Source: Hordeum vulgare subsp. vulgare (lineage: Eukaryota; Streptophyta; Magnoliopsida; Poales; Poaceae). Taken from it: a stretch of 64,000 bases of DNA. Location of the stretch: positions 173,954,689 through 174,018,688 of the forward strand of contig NC_058523.1 in the NCBI RefSeq assembly GCF_904849725.1, read 5' to 3'. The notes below the pieces were generated by a model. The model made no database searches. It worked only from the letters and a program-made list of their open reading frames with translations, and was not told the DNA's origin. The translations under genes were made by a program, and so were the position numbers. The number at the start of each line of letters is the position of its first letter. The stretch's first letter is position 1. Shown in pieces: positions 1 to 11,284 of the stretch.

Positions 1-1840
1 TGTTAAACATTGCAAATCGCTCAAGGATCATTATATATATCCTTGTTATGTTATAGTTCATCATAAAGCTCTAGCAGCTTAGTGGCAGTGACTTTGGAAA
101 ACCATCACCATTTCATCTGGAAGATTAACTCCCACTTGATTCAAGCGAGTGTTGCACTTAGACAATCTGAGCACATGCTCAAGGATTGAGCTTTTCCACT
201 TTTACTTTTTAGACAAAGAATCTTGTCGGAGGTCTGATACCTCTCAACAAGGGCACGATCATGAAATCCCAATTTCATCTCTTAGAACATCTCATATGTT
301 CCGTGACATTCAAAACGACTTCAGCGCCTAGCTTCTAGGCCATTAAGTAATACGCACTGAATTATCACGTAGTCATCAAAAACATGTATGTCGGATGTTC
401 GCAACATCCAAAGATGACGCTCGAGGTGCAGCACACCGAGTGGTGTATTAAGGACAAAAGCCTTCCGCGCAGCAAATGAGGAGAATCCTCAGTTTACGGA
501 CTCAATCCGCCAAGTTGCTACTATCATCTTTCAACTACATTTCTCTAGGAACATATAAAAACAGTAGAGCTACAACGAAAGCTACAACATAATTCGCAAA
601 ATCCTTTTGACTATGTTCATGATAATTAGTTCAATTAATCATATTACTTACGAACTCTCACTCAAAATATACATCAATCCAGTCATTTGAGTGGCGCATG
701 ATCCAAATCCACTAACTAAAGTCCGATCGTCAGGTGAGTTGAGTATAATTTCAGTGGTAAACATCTCTATACTAATCATATCAACTATACGATTCATGAT
801 CGACCTTTCGGTCTCTTGTGTTCCGAGGCCATCTCTGCACATGCTAGGCTCGTCAAGTCTAACCTGAGTGTTCTGCTTGTGTAACTATTTTGCACCCGTT
901 GTATGGGAACGTTGAGTCTATCACACCCGACCATCACGTGGTGTCTCGAAATGACGAACTGTCACAACGGTGCTCAGTCGGGGAGAACACAATTTCATCT
1001 TTAAATTTTAGTGATGGAGCACCTTATAATGCTACCGTCGTTCTAAGCAAGATAAGGTGCATAAAATGATTAACATAACATGCAATTCATAAGTGACATG
1101 ATATGCCATGATTTTGTGCTTCTTGATCTCCATCACCAAAGCACCGGCATGATCTTCTTCTCACCGGTGCCACACCATGATCCCCATCATCATGATCTCC
1201 ATCGTTGTGCCGCCATCGAGGTTGTCATGCTTTCTATGCTATTACTACTAAACCTACAACCTAGCAATATAGTTAACGCATCTGCAAACACAAACGTTTG
1301 TTTAAAGACAACCCTATGGCTCCTTCCGGTTGCCGTAGAATCGACGTGCAAGTCAATATTAACTATTAGAACATGATCATCTCATACATCCAATATATCA
1401 CATCATGTCTTTGTCCATATCATATCACAATCATACCCTGCAAAAACAAGTTCGATGTCCTCTAATTTGTTGTTGCATGTTTTACGTGGCTGCTATGGGT
1501 ATCTAGTATGATCACATCTTACTTACGCAAAAACCACAACTTAGATGTGCAAATTGCTATTTAACCTCTCTCCAAAGAACGCCTCGGTCAAATCCAATTC
1601 AACTAAAGTTGAAGAAACCGACACCCACCAGTCATCTTTATGTAATGAGTTGCATGTTGGTCGATGAAACCAATCTATCGTACGCGTACGAGTAATGTCG
1701 GTCCGGGCCGCTTCAATCCAACAATACCACCGAATCGATAAAAGACTAAGGAGGGCAGAAAATTGAACATCAACACCCACAAAAACTTTTGTGTTCTACT
1801 CAAGATAACATCTACGCATGAACCTAGCTCATGATGCCAC
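1..1840 (-). pseudogene. Decayed gag/leader region of Angela copy A
   Basis: This is the internal 5' region of the minus-strand copia element, covering the gag reading frame and the untranslated leader. No open frame longer than about 160 codons survives and those present are out of register, so I treat it as dead. It is recognised mainly by near-collinearity with 28125-28976 and 32242-33215 in copy B. At 842-853 it has the uninterrupted sequence ...atgctaggctcgtcaag, which is the empty site for the solo LTR found in copy B. The primer-binding site next to the LTR (about 1827-1839, minus strand TGGCATCATGAGC) is a mutated form of the initiator-Met site TGGTATCAGAGC. Confidence 0.8.
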
Positions 1841-2207
1841 TGTTGGGGGAACGTTGCATGGGAAACAAAAGATTTCCTACGCACATGAAGACCTATCATG
1901 GTGATGTTTATTTGTGAGAGGGAGATTGGATCCACAAACAATTGTAGATCACTAAGCGGAAGCGTTAATAAACGCGGTTGATTTAGTGGTACGTCTTCAC
2001 GATCCGTACCACGAACCGTCTTGCGATCCATCCCACGATCCATTCCGATCAAGTGCCAAATGGACGGCACCTCCGCGTCCCGCACACGTACAGCTTGATG
2101 ACGATCTCTGCCTTCTTGATCTAGCAAGAGGGGCACGGAAGTTGATGAGTTATCTGGCAGCATGACGGTGCACTGGTGTTGGTGATGATCTACTCCTATA
2201 GGGCTCT

Positions 2208-3752
2208 CCTACGGCAACAGACAACAGCGCCAAAAATTGGCACATTGACGGAGAGTGGGCTGGTGTTGGTTTTCCCTTGAAGAGGAAAGGGTGGTGCAGC
2301 ACAGGAGCAGTAAGTATTTCCCTCAGTTTGAGAACCAAGGTATCAATCCAGTAGGAGAATCTCGTCATGTCCAGAGTACCTGCGCAAACACAAAAGAGCT
2401 TGCACCCAACGCTATAATGGGGTTGTCAATCCCTTCAAGATTGATTGCAAATTGAGATCTGAAGGCGGAAAGTGCAACGAAGTAAAAGAGTAAGGATAAA
2501 AATATGGTGTGGAGTAGACCCGGAGGCCATAGTGTTCACTAGAGGCTTCTCTCAAAATAGCAAATATTATGGTGGGTGAACAAATTACTATCGAGCAATT
2601 GATAGAACCGCGCAAAGTCATGACGATATCTAAAGCAATGATCAGAAATATAGGCATCACGTCCGAGACAAGTAGACCGATACTTTCTGCATCTACTACT
2701 ATTACTCCACACATCGACCGCTATCCAGCATGCATCTAGTGTATTGAGTTCATGACGAACAGAGTAACTCCTTAAGCAAGAGTACATGATGTAGAGGGGT
2801 AATCTCAAACCAATGATGTAAACCCCATCTTTTTACCCTTGATGGCAACAACACGATGCGTGCCTCGCTACCCCTTCTGTCACTAGGTGAGGTCACCGCA
2901 CAGTATGAACCCAAAACCAAGCACTTCTCCCATTGCAAGAATCATAGATCAAGCTGGCCAAACAAAACCCACAACTCGAAGAGAATTACAAGGATATGAA
3001 ATCATGCATAAGAGACATAATAAGAAACTCAAATAAGATTCATAGATAATCTGATCATAAATCCACAATTCATCGGATCTCGAGAAACACACCGCAAAAG
3101 GAGATTACATCAGATAGATCTCCATGAAGATCATGGAGAACTTTGTATTGAAGATCCAAGAGCGAGAAGAAGCCATCGAGCTACTAGCTATGGACCCGTA
3201 GGTCTATGGTGAAATACTCACGCATCAATGGAGAGGTCATGGTGTTGATGAAGAAGCCCTCCGTATTTGAATCCCCCCTCTGGCAGGGCACCAGAACGTG
3301 CCCCAGATGGGATCTTGTGGAGCCAGAAGCTCGCGGCGGCGGAAAAGTACTTTCGATGATCTCCTGATTTATTCTGGGATTTTAGGGAATATATAGGCGA
3401 AAGACCTAGGGCAGAGGTGGCAAAGGGAGCCCACAAGCCTGCGAGGCGCGGCCGCCCTGGCCGCGGCTAGGGGGCTTATCGGGTCCCTGGTGGCCCCTGC
3501 CCTGGTTCTCAGGTTCCCCGATCTTCTTCTGTTTTGGAAAAAAACTTTTGGGAAGTTTCGTTCTGTTTGGACTCCGTTTAAAATCCTCCTCTGAAAAGGG
3601 TCAAAAACACGGAAAAAACATGAACTAGCACTTGGCACTGAGTTAATAAGTTAGTCCCAAAAAAGATATAAAAAGCATACAAAACATCCAAAGTTTGACA
3701 AGATAATAGCCTGAAACCATCAAAAATTATAGATACGTTGGAGACGTATCAA
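2208..3752 (-). mobile_element. Athila-type LTR plus primer-binding site, inserted in LTR of copy A
   Basis: Minus-strand LTR of about 1.5 kb (2246-3751). It begins TGATACGTCTCCAACGTAT and carries the widely repeated wheat segment with 'gagaaccaaggtatcaatcc' (plus strand near 2330). Just beyond its 3' end (plus 2209-2232) is a degenerate primer-binding site whose minus strand begins TGGCGCTGTTGTC, resembling the Athila-group site TGGCGCCGTTGCC. Then the element stops. It is flanked by GCTCT at 2203-2207 and 3753-3757 (or, with LTR-precise ends, GGCTC/AGCTC). The LTRs of copy B show the uninterrupted target. It is neither a normal solo LTR nor a full element, because a PBS is retained but no coding region. 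Confidence 0.75.
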
Positions 3753-3855
3753 GCTCTGCCCGAGCTCCGCAGAAATCCGATCTAGAGGAAGAACTACGTG
3801 GTATAGGTTTGAGTTGCACGTGGCAAAGCTGTCTCTCAAAAGCCCTAAAACTACC

Positions 3856-3868
3856 AATATATATAGGA
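3856..3868 (-). promoter_or_regulatory. TATA-box region of Angela copy A LTR
   Basis: The plus strand reads ccaatatatatagg, that is CCTATATATATTGG on the minus strand. This corresponds in position to the CTATATATAC box in both LTRs of copy B and to the described BARE-1 LTR promoter region. The box is intact here although the element body is decayed. Confidence 0.55.
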
Positions 3869-5153
3869 GGAGGGGAGGGGATAGCCTTGAGGCTCAAGGG
3901 AGCCTCAAGGGCGCCGTCCAAGGAGGAGGAGGTGGACTCCCACCCCAATTCGGTTAAGGGGAAGGAGTCCACTCCTTCCTTCCCACCTCCCTCTTTCCTT
4001 GTTTTTATTCCTCCTTTGGATTTTTCTTCTTGTGGCTCCATAGCCGACTTGGGCTGGCCTCACCAGCACACTAAGGGCTGGTGCGCCACCCTAGTGCTAT
4101 TGGGATCACTCTCGGGTAGGTGGGCCTGTCCCGGTGAATACCCCGAACCCATTCGTCACTCCCGGTACACTACCGGTAATGCCCGAAATCTTTCCGATGA
4201 CTAAATGAAACCATCCTATATATTAATCTTCGTTTCCGGACCATTCCGGAAAACCTCGTGAGTTCCGTGATCTCATCCGGGACTCCGAACAACCTTCGGT
4301 CACCAACACATGTAAACGAACTATACTAAAATGTCAACGAGCCTTAAGTGTGCAGACCCTGCGGGTTCGAGAACTATGCATACATGACCCGAGTCACTCC
4401 CCGGTCAATATCCAATAGCGGGACCTCGATGTCCATATTGGATCCTACATATTCTACGAAGATCCCTATCGGTTGAACCTCTATATCAAGGATTCATATA
4501 ATCCCGTATACTATTCCCTTTGTCCTTCGGTATGTTACTTGTCAGAGATTCGATCGTCGGTATCTCTATACCTAGTTCAATCTCGTTACCGGCAAGTCTT
4601 TTTACTCGTTCCGTAATACAAGACCCCGTAACTAACTCCTTAGTCACATTGCTTGCAAGTCTTGTAGTGATGTTGTATTACTGAGTGGGCCCCGAGATAC
4701 CTTTCCGTCACACGGAGTAACAAATACCTGTCTTGATCCATGCCAACCCAACAGACACCTTTGGAGATACCTGTAGAGCACCTTTATAGTCACCTAGTTA
4801 CGTTGCGACATTTTATAACCCACAAGGTATTCCTCCGGTGTCCGGGAGTTTCACGATCTCATGGTCATAGGAACGAAAACATTGACATGCAGAAAACAGT
4901 AGTAATAAACTGACACGATCAGATACTATGTTTATAGTTTGGGTCTTGTCCATCACATCATTCTCCTAATGATGTTATCCCGTTATCAAGTGACAACTAG
5001 AGGCTTACCAGGGACGGTGTTTTGTCGATGTATCCACACATGAATTTGTGTTTCCAATCAATACAATTATAGCATGAATAATAAACGATTACCATGAACA
5101 AAGAAATATAATAATAACTAATTTATTATTATATCTAGGGTATATTTCCAACA

Positions 5154-6242
5154 AAGACATCAACACTTGGGTCTTAGACTCGATGACAGAAAATACACAT
5201 TACAGAGCGCGAGCTACTGAATTGCTTCGCGCTCTACCAGTCCCTATTTCCTCGGAAGGAGCAAGGTGTTTAGATGATGAAAAAGAGCATCCAAATCACA
5301 TTATGCAAGTGCTCATGAAGCCATTGACTCCTGGCCCACCAACTAGGACTCAATTCCTGATGAAGGAATTGTTATATATGCCCACGACAGTTTACAGAAT
5401 CATGGCCAAAACCCTCAGTCCAATGAAGGGTCACAACTGTGAAGAAGAAGATGTTGTGGGAATCATGAAGAATTTCTCTTGCATGTCATTCATAGAATTC
5501 CCATCAATATTCATGATTTCTTCATGAGGACTTTGGCCAACAATGCCTTATCACCATTTGAACTGAAGCTTTATGTTGCATGGCTTATGAGATTCATCAC
5601 GACGAGATCCTCAATTCACTATCATGCTGATTTTCAGAATCACCTCAGTTAATTACCTCCTCTTGAAGTCATCAAGAAATATTTTGAGCTGATTGAAGGG
5701 AAAGGAAAATCTGTTATTGATGAGGGAGCTCAGCCCCTGGATGGTTAAATTTGCCAAGCAGCATCATATTCAACAAATGATGACACTGCATTTCAAGACT
5801 CTAATGCAAAATTAAAAGCACCTAGTGTGTCTATCCCAGGAGTGATTACTGGCCGTGAGCTTCTCCTCGGTCTTATACAGAAAGTTGATCAAAACTATAA
5901 GTGGGTGAAGCGTCAGTTTAGTTCCATTTTGCGAAGCATCACTGCCACACAAGATGTCGTGAAGAAAAAATCACTATTATGTTCACGAAGTCTTCGACCG
6001 CACATGGGCAATTTTGTCCCATCTTAAGACTCCCAAGGAATTAAAAGAAATGGAGTTCGAGAAAAATTTGATTGGTCATGCCCACCAAAGAAGAAATTTA
6101 AGGAGATCCAGCTCCTGATCTAGTGGCAAGCTCAATATCCTCATCGCACACAATAGATGAAGCTGGAGATCTTGATGAAACAACTATCAGTCCAACCAGG
6201 AAGAATAACCCCAACACTACTGGTGCACCTCCTCCATCAACT
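5154..6242 (+). pseudogene. Env-like gene of the Sirevirus, frameshifted
   Basis: This stretch encodes the extra protein found after pol in Maximus-like Sireviruses, often labelled env-like or putative retrotransposon protein. The best-preserved block is 5183-5527, with short motifs such as LLRALPVPIS and RCLDDEKEH. A second block at 5827-6027 reads ITGRELLLGLIQKVD. The frame shifts near 5480, has stops near 5650 and 5745, and shifts again near 5960. The 5' end was removed by insertion of Angela A. No signal peptide or membrane segment can be judged from the remnants. The env label reflects position and family convention and is not evidence of function. Confidence 0.55.
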
Positions 6243-6301
6243 AGTTGATATTCTTCAGGGTCATTAGTCCTCAGTTTTGTCCATTTTCATCACTTGATGA
6301 C

Positions 6302-6320
6302 AAAGGGGGAGAAATGAGAG
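6302..6320 (+). other. Upstream polypurine tract of the Sirevirus
   Basis: The purine run aaagggggagaaatgagag lies between the env-like gene and the LTR. It resembles the LTR-proximal tract at 35601-35616 (ccaaaaagggggagat). Repeated polypurine tracts upstream of the 3' LTR are a known Sirevirus signature. Confidence 0.5.
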
Positions 6321-6546
6321 TTAATCTTCAAGCGGGTCTACTATATGGGCTACGATAGTTTTTGTTAAGTTACTCGTTCTTCTGATGTTTTTGATGTATG
6401 AGTTGTAAACTTAAGTCCGGTGGTGGTTTGACACCTTTGAACATTTTCTTTGCATGTTTATTCCTCAAGTTGAATTAAATGCATGCATGTTGAAATTTGC
6501 TAGACACCACTTTTCATCATGCATTTCAAATTCCTCATGTTATACG
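6321..6546 (+). other. Sirevirus spacer before the Tat1 insertion
   Basis: AT-rich non-coding Sirevirus sequence with no convincing frame. It ends with atacg (6542-6546), which reappears as atatg at 35466-35470 on the other side of Tat1. The spacer continues at 35471-35600 up to the second polypurine tract. Confidence 0.6.
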
Positions 6547-7071
6547 TGTCGTGGGAATGAACCTGACAGTAGAGGTGTAGGGTACGAATGGAGAGGGGAG
6601 AGTCCTAGCTACGACAAGCTAGAGGTAGCAGCCCTACGTCTCAGTGCTCGGGAGCTCTTGCTGTGTGGAATGTGTGTTACAGGGGTTGCGAACCGTTGTA
6701 CCAGAGGGGAGGGGCGGCTTATATAGAGTGTGGTACCCCTCATCAAGGCCCTAGCATCTAAGGGTTTGATAAATAGAGTTTAAAGGTGTACGTTACTGGT
6801 AACATATGTATGTAATTAATGCTATTCATGATGATCAACCTAACGCTCGCTTGTTGGCCTCCCTTGAGTGGCTTCTGGTCTTCTGTGACGACTGGTGTCT
6901 TCTGAGTAGAAGTTAGTTGTGGAGTGAAGGGGAATACCTTCCGAGTGACTTTAGACGCCATGGCTATCCTGTCGGAATCTTCTTCGTGACCATCAAGTCT
7001 TTAATGAGGTACCCTTGGGTAGGACGTTTAGGTCAGGCCTATGACCCTACACTAGGTATATATCCCCATCA
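6547..7071 (-). repeat. 3' LTR of Tat1 (left copy)
   Basis: A 525-bp LTR with ends TGTCGTGGGAATG and TATCCCCATCA. It pairs with 34891-35465. Four differences are seen in the first 72 bp; the left copy lacks about 35 bp present near 34965-35000, and the right copy has a short tandem duplication of cgagtgactt near 35320. A minus-strand TATA-like box CTATATAAG is at 6718-6727. Confidence 0.9.
6718..6728 (-). promoter_or_regulatory. TATA-like box in Tat1 left LTR
   Basis: Plus cttatatagag, minus CTCTATATAAG, in the expected promoter orientation for a minus-strand LTR. The right LTR has CTCCATATAAG at the same place, so one core base differs. Confidence 0.4.
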
Positions 7072-7084
7072 TTAGCCCCCGAAT
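7072..7084 (-). other. Polypurine tract of Tat1
   Basis: The plus strand ttagcccccgaat gives minus ATTCGGGGGCTAA directly next to the inner end of the left LTR. This is the standard polypurine primer position for a minus-strand element and confirms that the left LTR is the 3' LTR. Confidence 0.7.
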
Positions 7085-7602
7085 GGATCGGGGTTCGAGT
7101 AAGGAAGTGGTCGATGTGGATTCTGTTGAGCCATACAAATCTTGAACATACTTCTTGGTTTCATAGAACTTCGTGTCGACTAAAGTCTTCGTCATTCATC
7201 TTGATTGATTCTGTTGCGAAGCACGCCCGAGTGAATTTAAGCACTTGAAGTTAATCCGAGTGGCTGACGAGATCTTGAGATGTGACGGATCACTTCGTCA
7301 CGTACAGATATCACACGATTCAAAATTTGGGGTTCCGCGCGCTGCGTGATGATGACACAACTACCACGGCAAGTGGGGCAACGACGCCTCGATTATCGTG
7401 TCGTCATTATCACCACGTATCACATATCCTCTCTTATCGGGATAGGCAGAGATCTGGGGGTCCACCAATCAATGACTGACTCGGGCGATTATAAATATGG
7501 CCGATGTTAGGGTTGAGGCAGTGCCTCCATCTGATTGTTCCCTGCTTCCTCCCTAGCTCCGTCTCGCAGGTGCTTCTTTGGTTCATCCCCGTCGTTGCGG
7601 CC

Positions 7603-10600
7603 ATGACGAAGGGCAAGACGACTCAGCTCGAGCGCGGCAATAAGGGTGGGAAATCGAGGAAGCCAGGCGGTCAATCTGCGCTGCTGCGAGGGTGGATCCA
7701 GGGAGACTTTCTCCCATCCACTGTTCCGAAGGCGGACGTTCTGGAGCTTGTTGAGCATGGGATGGTGGCCGAGAAGTCTTGGAGGGTGCGCAAAGGAGAG
7801 GTTGATCGGGAGCCCCATGAAGGGGAATGAGTCCTCCTCCTAACTCACATTGAGCGAGGTTTGTCTCTACCCCCACATCCTTTTATCCGCGGTTTTCTAT
7901 ATTATTTTGGAGGCAACTTCACCATCTTCCTCCCAACGCCATCGCGTATCCCTCCGCATTCGTCACACTGTGCGAATGCTTCTTGGGCTGTCCTCCTCAC
8001 TGGGGACTGTTCAAACACATCTTCTCTGTGCGCTCCCAAGAATTGAAGAAAGCAAACTCGAGTGACAGTAGGACTCACGTGATCCAGTTATGTGGTGGTT
8101 TAGGGATCCAAAAAAGGAGTAGGAGTACTTATCCCTAGATGAAACTTCTTGAGTCAGTCCGGAACTGGCAATCAACCTGGTTCTACTATAATGACATTGC
8201 GTCTCCGAACATGTCGACTGGCCTTCCTCCATTGACCTTGGAGCGACTGGCTGCTCCTAGGATGATAAACGTGTTCGAGGATGAGAAGACTGAGGTGGGG
8301 ATGTTGGTGAACGAGGTGGTTAAGTTGGTCCATAGTGGACTGACGGGAATGGATCTGCTCGAGACATTCCTTCCTCGGCGCATTCAACCTCTTCAGGCGA
8401 GGGATCATGCCATGTGGCACTATTCGGGCCGTGAGGACTCCACTCGGTCGCACCCGAAGGAGGTTTCAGAAGAAACCGTAGCCCAGTGGTTCAAGGGCAT
8501 CAGTGGACCCCGCGACAATCCCTTAGGAGCCAAGCCGGTCGCACCTTACTCTGCTGAGAAAAAACCACGGAACCTGGTGCGTTATATCCTTTATGATTAC
8601 TTTCATGTCTTTGTCGAATGGCTGGATCTTTAACCGACTAATTCTGCTGCTTTTGTTCCTGGTAGGAGTGGACAAACCTGCATTCTCCCGTACCCAATGG
8701 GAATCAGTTTGACATGTGAGGGGAAAGCGAAGGCGGCAACGTTGACAGCGACTATGCTGAAGACAGCGAGGAGAGCAAGGATGATTCAGGTGATAGCGAG
8801 GAACAAAATTAGTCTCCTCCATGCCTCGAATCATGGTCCAAGCATCGCCATGACCCAACGGCTGCTCCAAGCAAGACCTTAGCATCCAGCAGTAGGAACA
8901 TGAAGCGGGAGACAACTTTTGGGACTGACTCTGCAGAAAAAGCTGCCAAGCAACCTAAGCGTGATGCTCCTAAACCTGGGAAAGCCCTCCCCCGGATGAG
9001 GATTATTGTGCTAGTTTCTTCAACGTGGGTATTCATCTCTTTCTTTGTTTTGTCATTGTGACTTTCTGTGTCTCTGACGACCGATTGAAATTTACTTGAC
9101 AGAGCTACTACCTCGGTGACGACGCCTGTTGGGGATGAAGAAGATCCCATGGACTTGGATGCTGTGGACATGCCTGCTTCTCAACAAGGTATGATAACTC
9201 TTTGTTTTACTCTGTTTTCTAGATTGAATGCATCGACTAAACTAACCAACACATTCGATTAACAGCCACACACGTCATCCTCTTAGATGATGAGTGAGAA
9301 CCGCAACGTACGTCTACCGAACAAACTCAGGCCAAGCCTGCAGCACAAATGTCGAGTGTTCCTCAAGGCAGTTCGACTGCTTTGATTACAGCTCCTCTGA
9401 CTGGTTCAACTGTTATGACAACTTTGTCGACCGCGCCTCCGCTGGTAACTCTCGTTACCACTGCTGCGATACCGACTCCTTCAATGCTTGCATATTCTAT
9501 GCAACATGTCCCGGAAGATCAAACTGGAGCCGCGAAAGAAGCTATGATTCAAGTCGGACTGATGATGGAGCGGACTGGAGAGGCGTATGAGGCTAGTAAG
9601 TTGGTATACGATGCCGGTTCGGTGCTTCAAGCGAACATCCGAGTAAGTGCAATTGTAAGTTCATTTCCGATTGAGTATTGTCAAACTTGCTTTTGCAACC
9701 ACTTTGTGTTTTGTTGTGCCGTATAGTTGTTTGTCTCTAATCCAGTGGGGGCACGTTGAGTGAACCCACTAGGTGTAGTCCCCGAGATCGTTGTTGAGTG
9801 CTTGCATCCGCACAGGTCTGATTTGAAGTGTTATTCTATCTTTTTTATTCGGCCAGGCCGGACCTCGTCGGGTGGTTTTGTATCTAGTGCGGCACGCTGA
9901 GTGCACCCAGTTGGTGTAGTCCCCGAGCCTGGTGTAGAGTGCTTGCATCGGCAGGGGTCTAATTGGAAAACACGCTCTGTTTCTGTTTCCTGACTCGGTC
10001 AGGATGGACCTGGTTGAGTGGTTTATATCCAGTGGGGGCACGCTAAGTGCACCCAGTGGGTGTATTCCCCGAGACTAATGTCGATTGTTTACAAAAGGCA
10101 TTAGTCTTAAGAACTTGGGTGGGTGCGGCGAGCTGCCGTTTGGTGGACTGAACTATACTTCTCCACTTGGGAGAGGGAAAATGCTAGTGTCGACTGAATT
10201 TTTCCCTTGATGTTTTTCAGAAAGCCTGTGAGATTGGATCCATGTATGCCAAGTTGAAATCAGAGAAGAACCAGCTTCAGCTGGATCTGGAGGTGAAGAC
10301 CAATGACTTTGATGCCTTGAAGAAAGCACTCGAAGACAAGGATAATCCTTGCAGAAGTTAAGGAAATGTTCGAGGCTACTGACAAGAAGCTCTTGGACAT
10401 CGGTAAGTTGGAAGAAGAAAACACGAAGTTGAAGAAAGAACGACTCGAATGGAGGAAAAAGCTTGAGCAAATGGCGAAAAGGGGGAATGCCATGGAAAAG
10501 TTTCTGAAGGACTTCGTGACGAAAATGCTCACGACTGGTATGCTTCCTTCATCGTGTGAATCGTTATGAACTTTAGCGAATGAATTGTGACTGACTTTTC

Positions 10601-11129
10601 ATTTTTCCCTCGCATAAAATTCCGCCTGGATTTTGACAAGGAGACTAAAGAGGTGGAGCCGTATGTGGACTCTTCCAAGTCACCTGTTCCAGATGCCATG
10701 GATGTAGATATGTTTCGTCTCAACGCTCGCCTCTTGAAGGTCTAGGGGTACATTTTCCGACTGCGAGCTGCAATGGGGAAGATTGACAAGGAGATGTGGC
10801 TTGAAGATACTTTCCAGAACGATCTGGAGTCGGTAATGAGCCGCTTGGGCCAGATTCCCAACAGGGTGCTTGCGCGGAAGAAGTCCGCTTTGCGATGCGG
10901 AGCCGACGTGACCCTTTCGCTCATCTGAGTCGATTGTAAAGAAGCGAGAGAAGACAAGTTGAAGGTACTCCAGGTGGCTAAAACGAAGAAGCTCCAGTTT
11001 GAAGATTTCAAGGAGACCTTCATCTACGCGGCGACTCGCCTTGCTGATAGGATCGACCTTGATACCTTTGTTGAGCCTGCAAGTCCTAGTGAGCATTGGG
11101 ATGGAACTATGATTACTACCAAACTTTAA
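7603..11129 (+). pseudogene. Antisense gene of Tat1 (putative gypsy-type transposon / PF04195-like), intron-containing, disrupted
   Basis: Gene on the strand opposite to pol, typical of Tat elements and usually annotated 'putative gypsy type transposon'. Its role is unknown. The start at 7603 (MTKGKTTQLERG) precedes a basic N-terminus. The conserved block GDFLPSTVPKADVLELVEHG follows at about 7705-7764, then LPPHPFIRGFLYYF near 7870 and STGLPPLTLERL near 8217. GT-AG junctions suggest exons at about 7603-8576, 8666-9024, 9103-9188, 9266-9642, 10221-10537 and about 10630-11129. The second exon is acidic (EDSEESKDDSGDSEE) and the fifth is a Lys/Glu-rich coiled coil (DIGKLEEENTKLKKERL). Stops or frameshifts occur near 7828, 7940, 9294, 10359, 10743 and 10926, so it is a pseudogene. 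It converges on pol, which ends at 12101 on the other strand. Confidence 0.75.
9742..10085 (+). repeat. Three tandem copies of a ~145-bp unit inside an intron of the antisense gene
   Basis: Copies start at 9742, 9884 and 10029 with variants of ccagtgggggcacgctgag, followed by tgtagtccccgag and gagtgcttgcatc. They fill most of the large intron between 9643 and 10220. The third copy is partial. Spacing is 142 and 145 bp. Confidence 0.8.
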
Positions 11130-11284
11130 TTTGCCTCGGTATGCCGAGTGTTACTGTATCGTTAAAACTTCGTTCGAGTGTTGAACCCGAGTATTTTTCG
11201 TGTGCATGGATGACTTTAATCCGTGTCGAATTTCTTTAAATTTATCTGCATTTGGCTGAGTTTGTTTGGTTTTTGAATGTTCTC

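Larger units (their letters stand above)
1..5153 (-). mobile_element. BARE/WIS/Angela-type Ty1-copia element, copy A (partial)
   Basis: This is the 5' end (in element orientation) of a minus-strand Ty1-copia retrotransposon of the BARE/WIS/Angela family. The rest lies left of the window. The 5' LTR occupies 1841-5153. To its left is the untranslated leader and degenerate gag region, which aligns base by base with the same region of copy B (position 1 here corresponds to about 28125, and 850-1840 to about 32242-33215). The LTR ends TGTTGGGGGAACG and TATATTTCCAACA are seen directly. The element interrupts a Sirevirus env-like gene, which resumes at 5154. Five bases after the LTR (aagac) would be one half of the target duplication; the other half is outside the window. 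Copy A is visibly more decayed than copy B. Confidence 0.93.
1841..5153 (-). repeat. 5' LTR of Angela copy A, interrupted
   Basis: The LTR runs from TGTTGGGGGAACG to TATTTCCAACA (3313 bp in total). About 1.76 kb remains when the Athila-type insertion at 2208-3752 and its duplicated target are removed, which is the usual size for this family. The middle part (3753-5153) matches the LTRs of copy B at about 23530-24975. Because it reads on the minus strand, the promoter half lies toward 5153 and the leader side toward 1841. Confidence 0.93.

Noticed and set aside
5183..5527. A host gene encoding a novel 114-residue protein
   Set aside because: The sequence and its neighbouring polypurine tracts and LTR fit the env-like gene of Maximus-type Sireviruses, and it is frameshifted.
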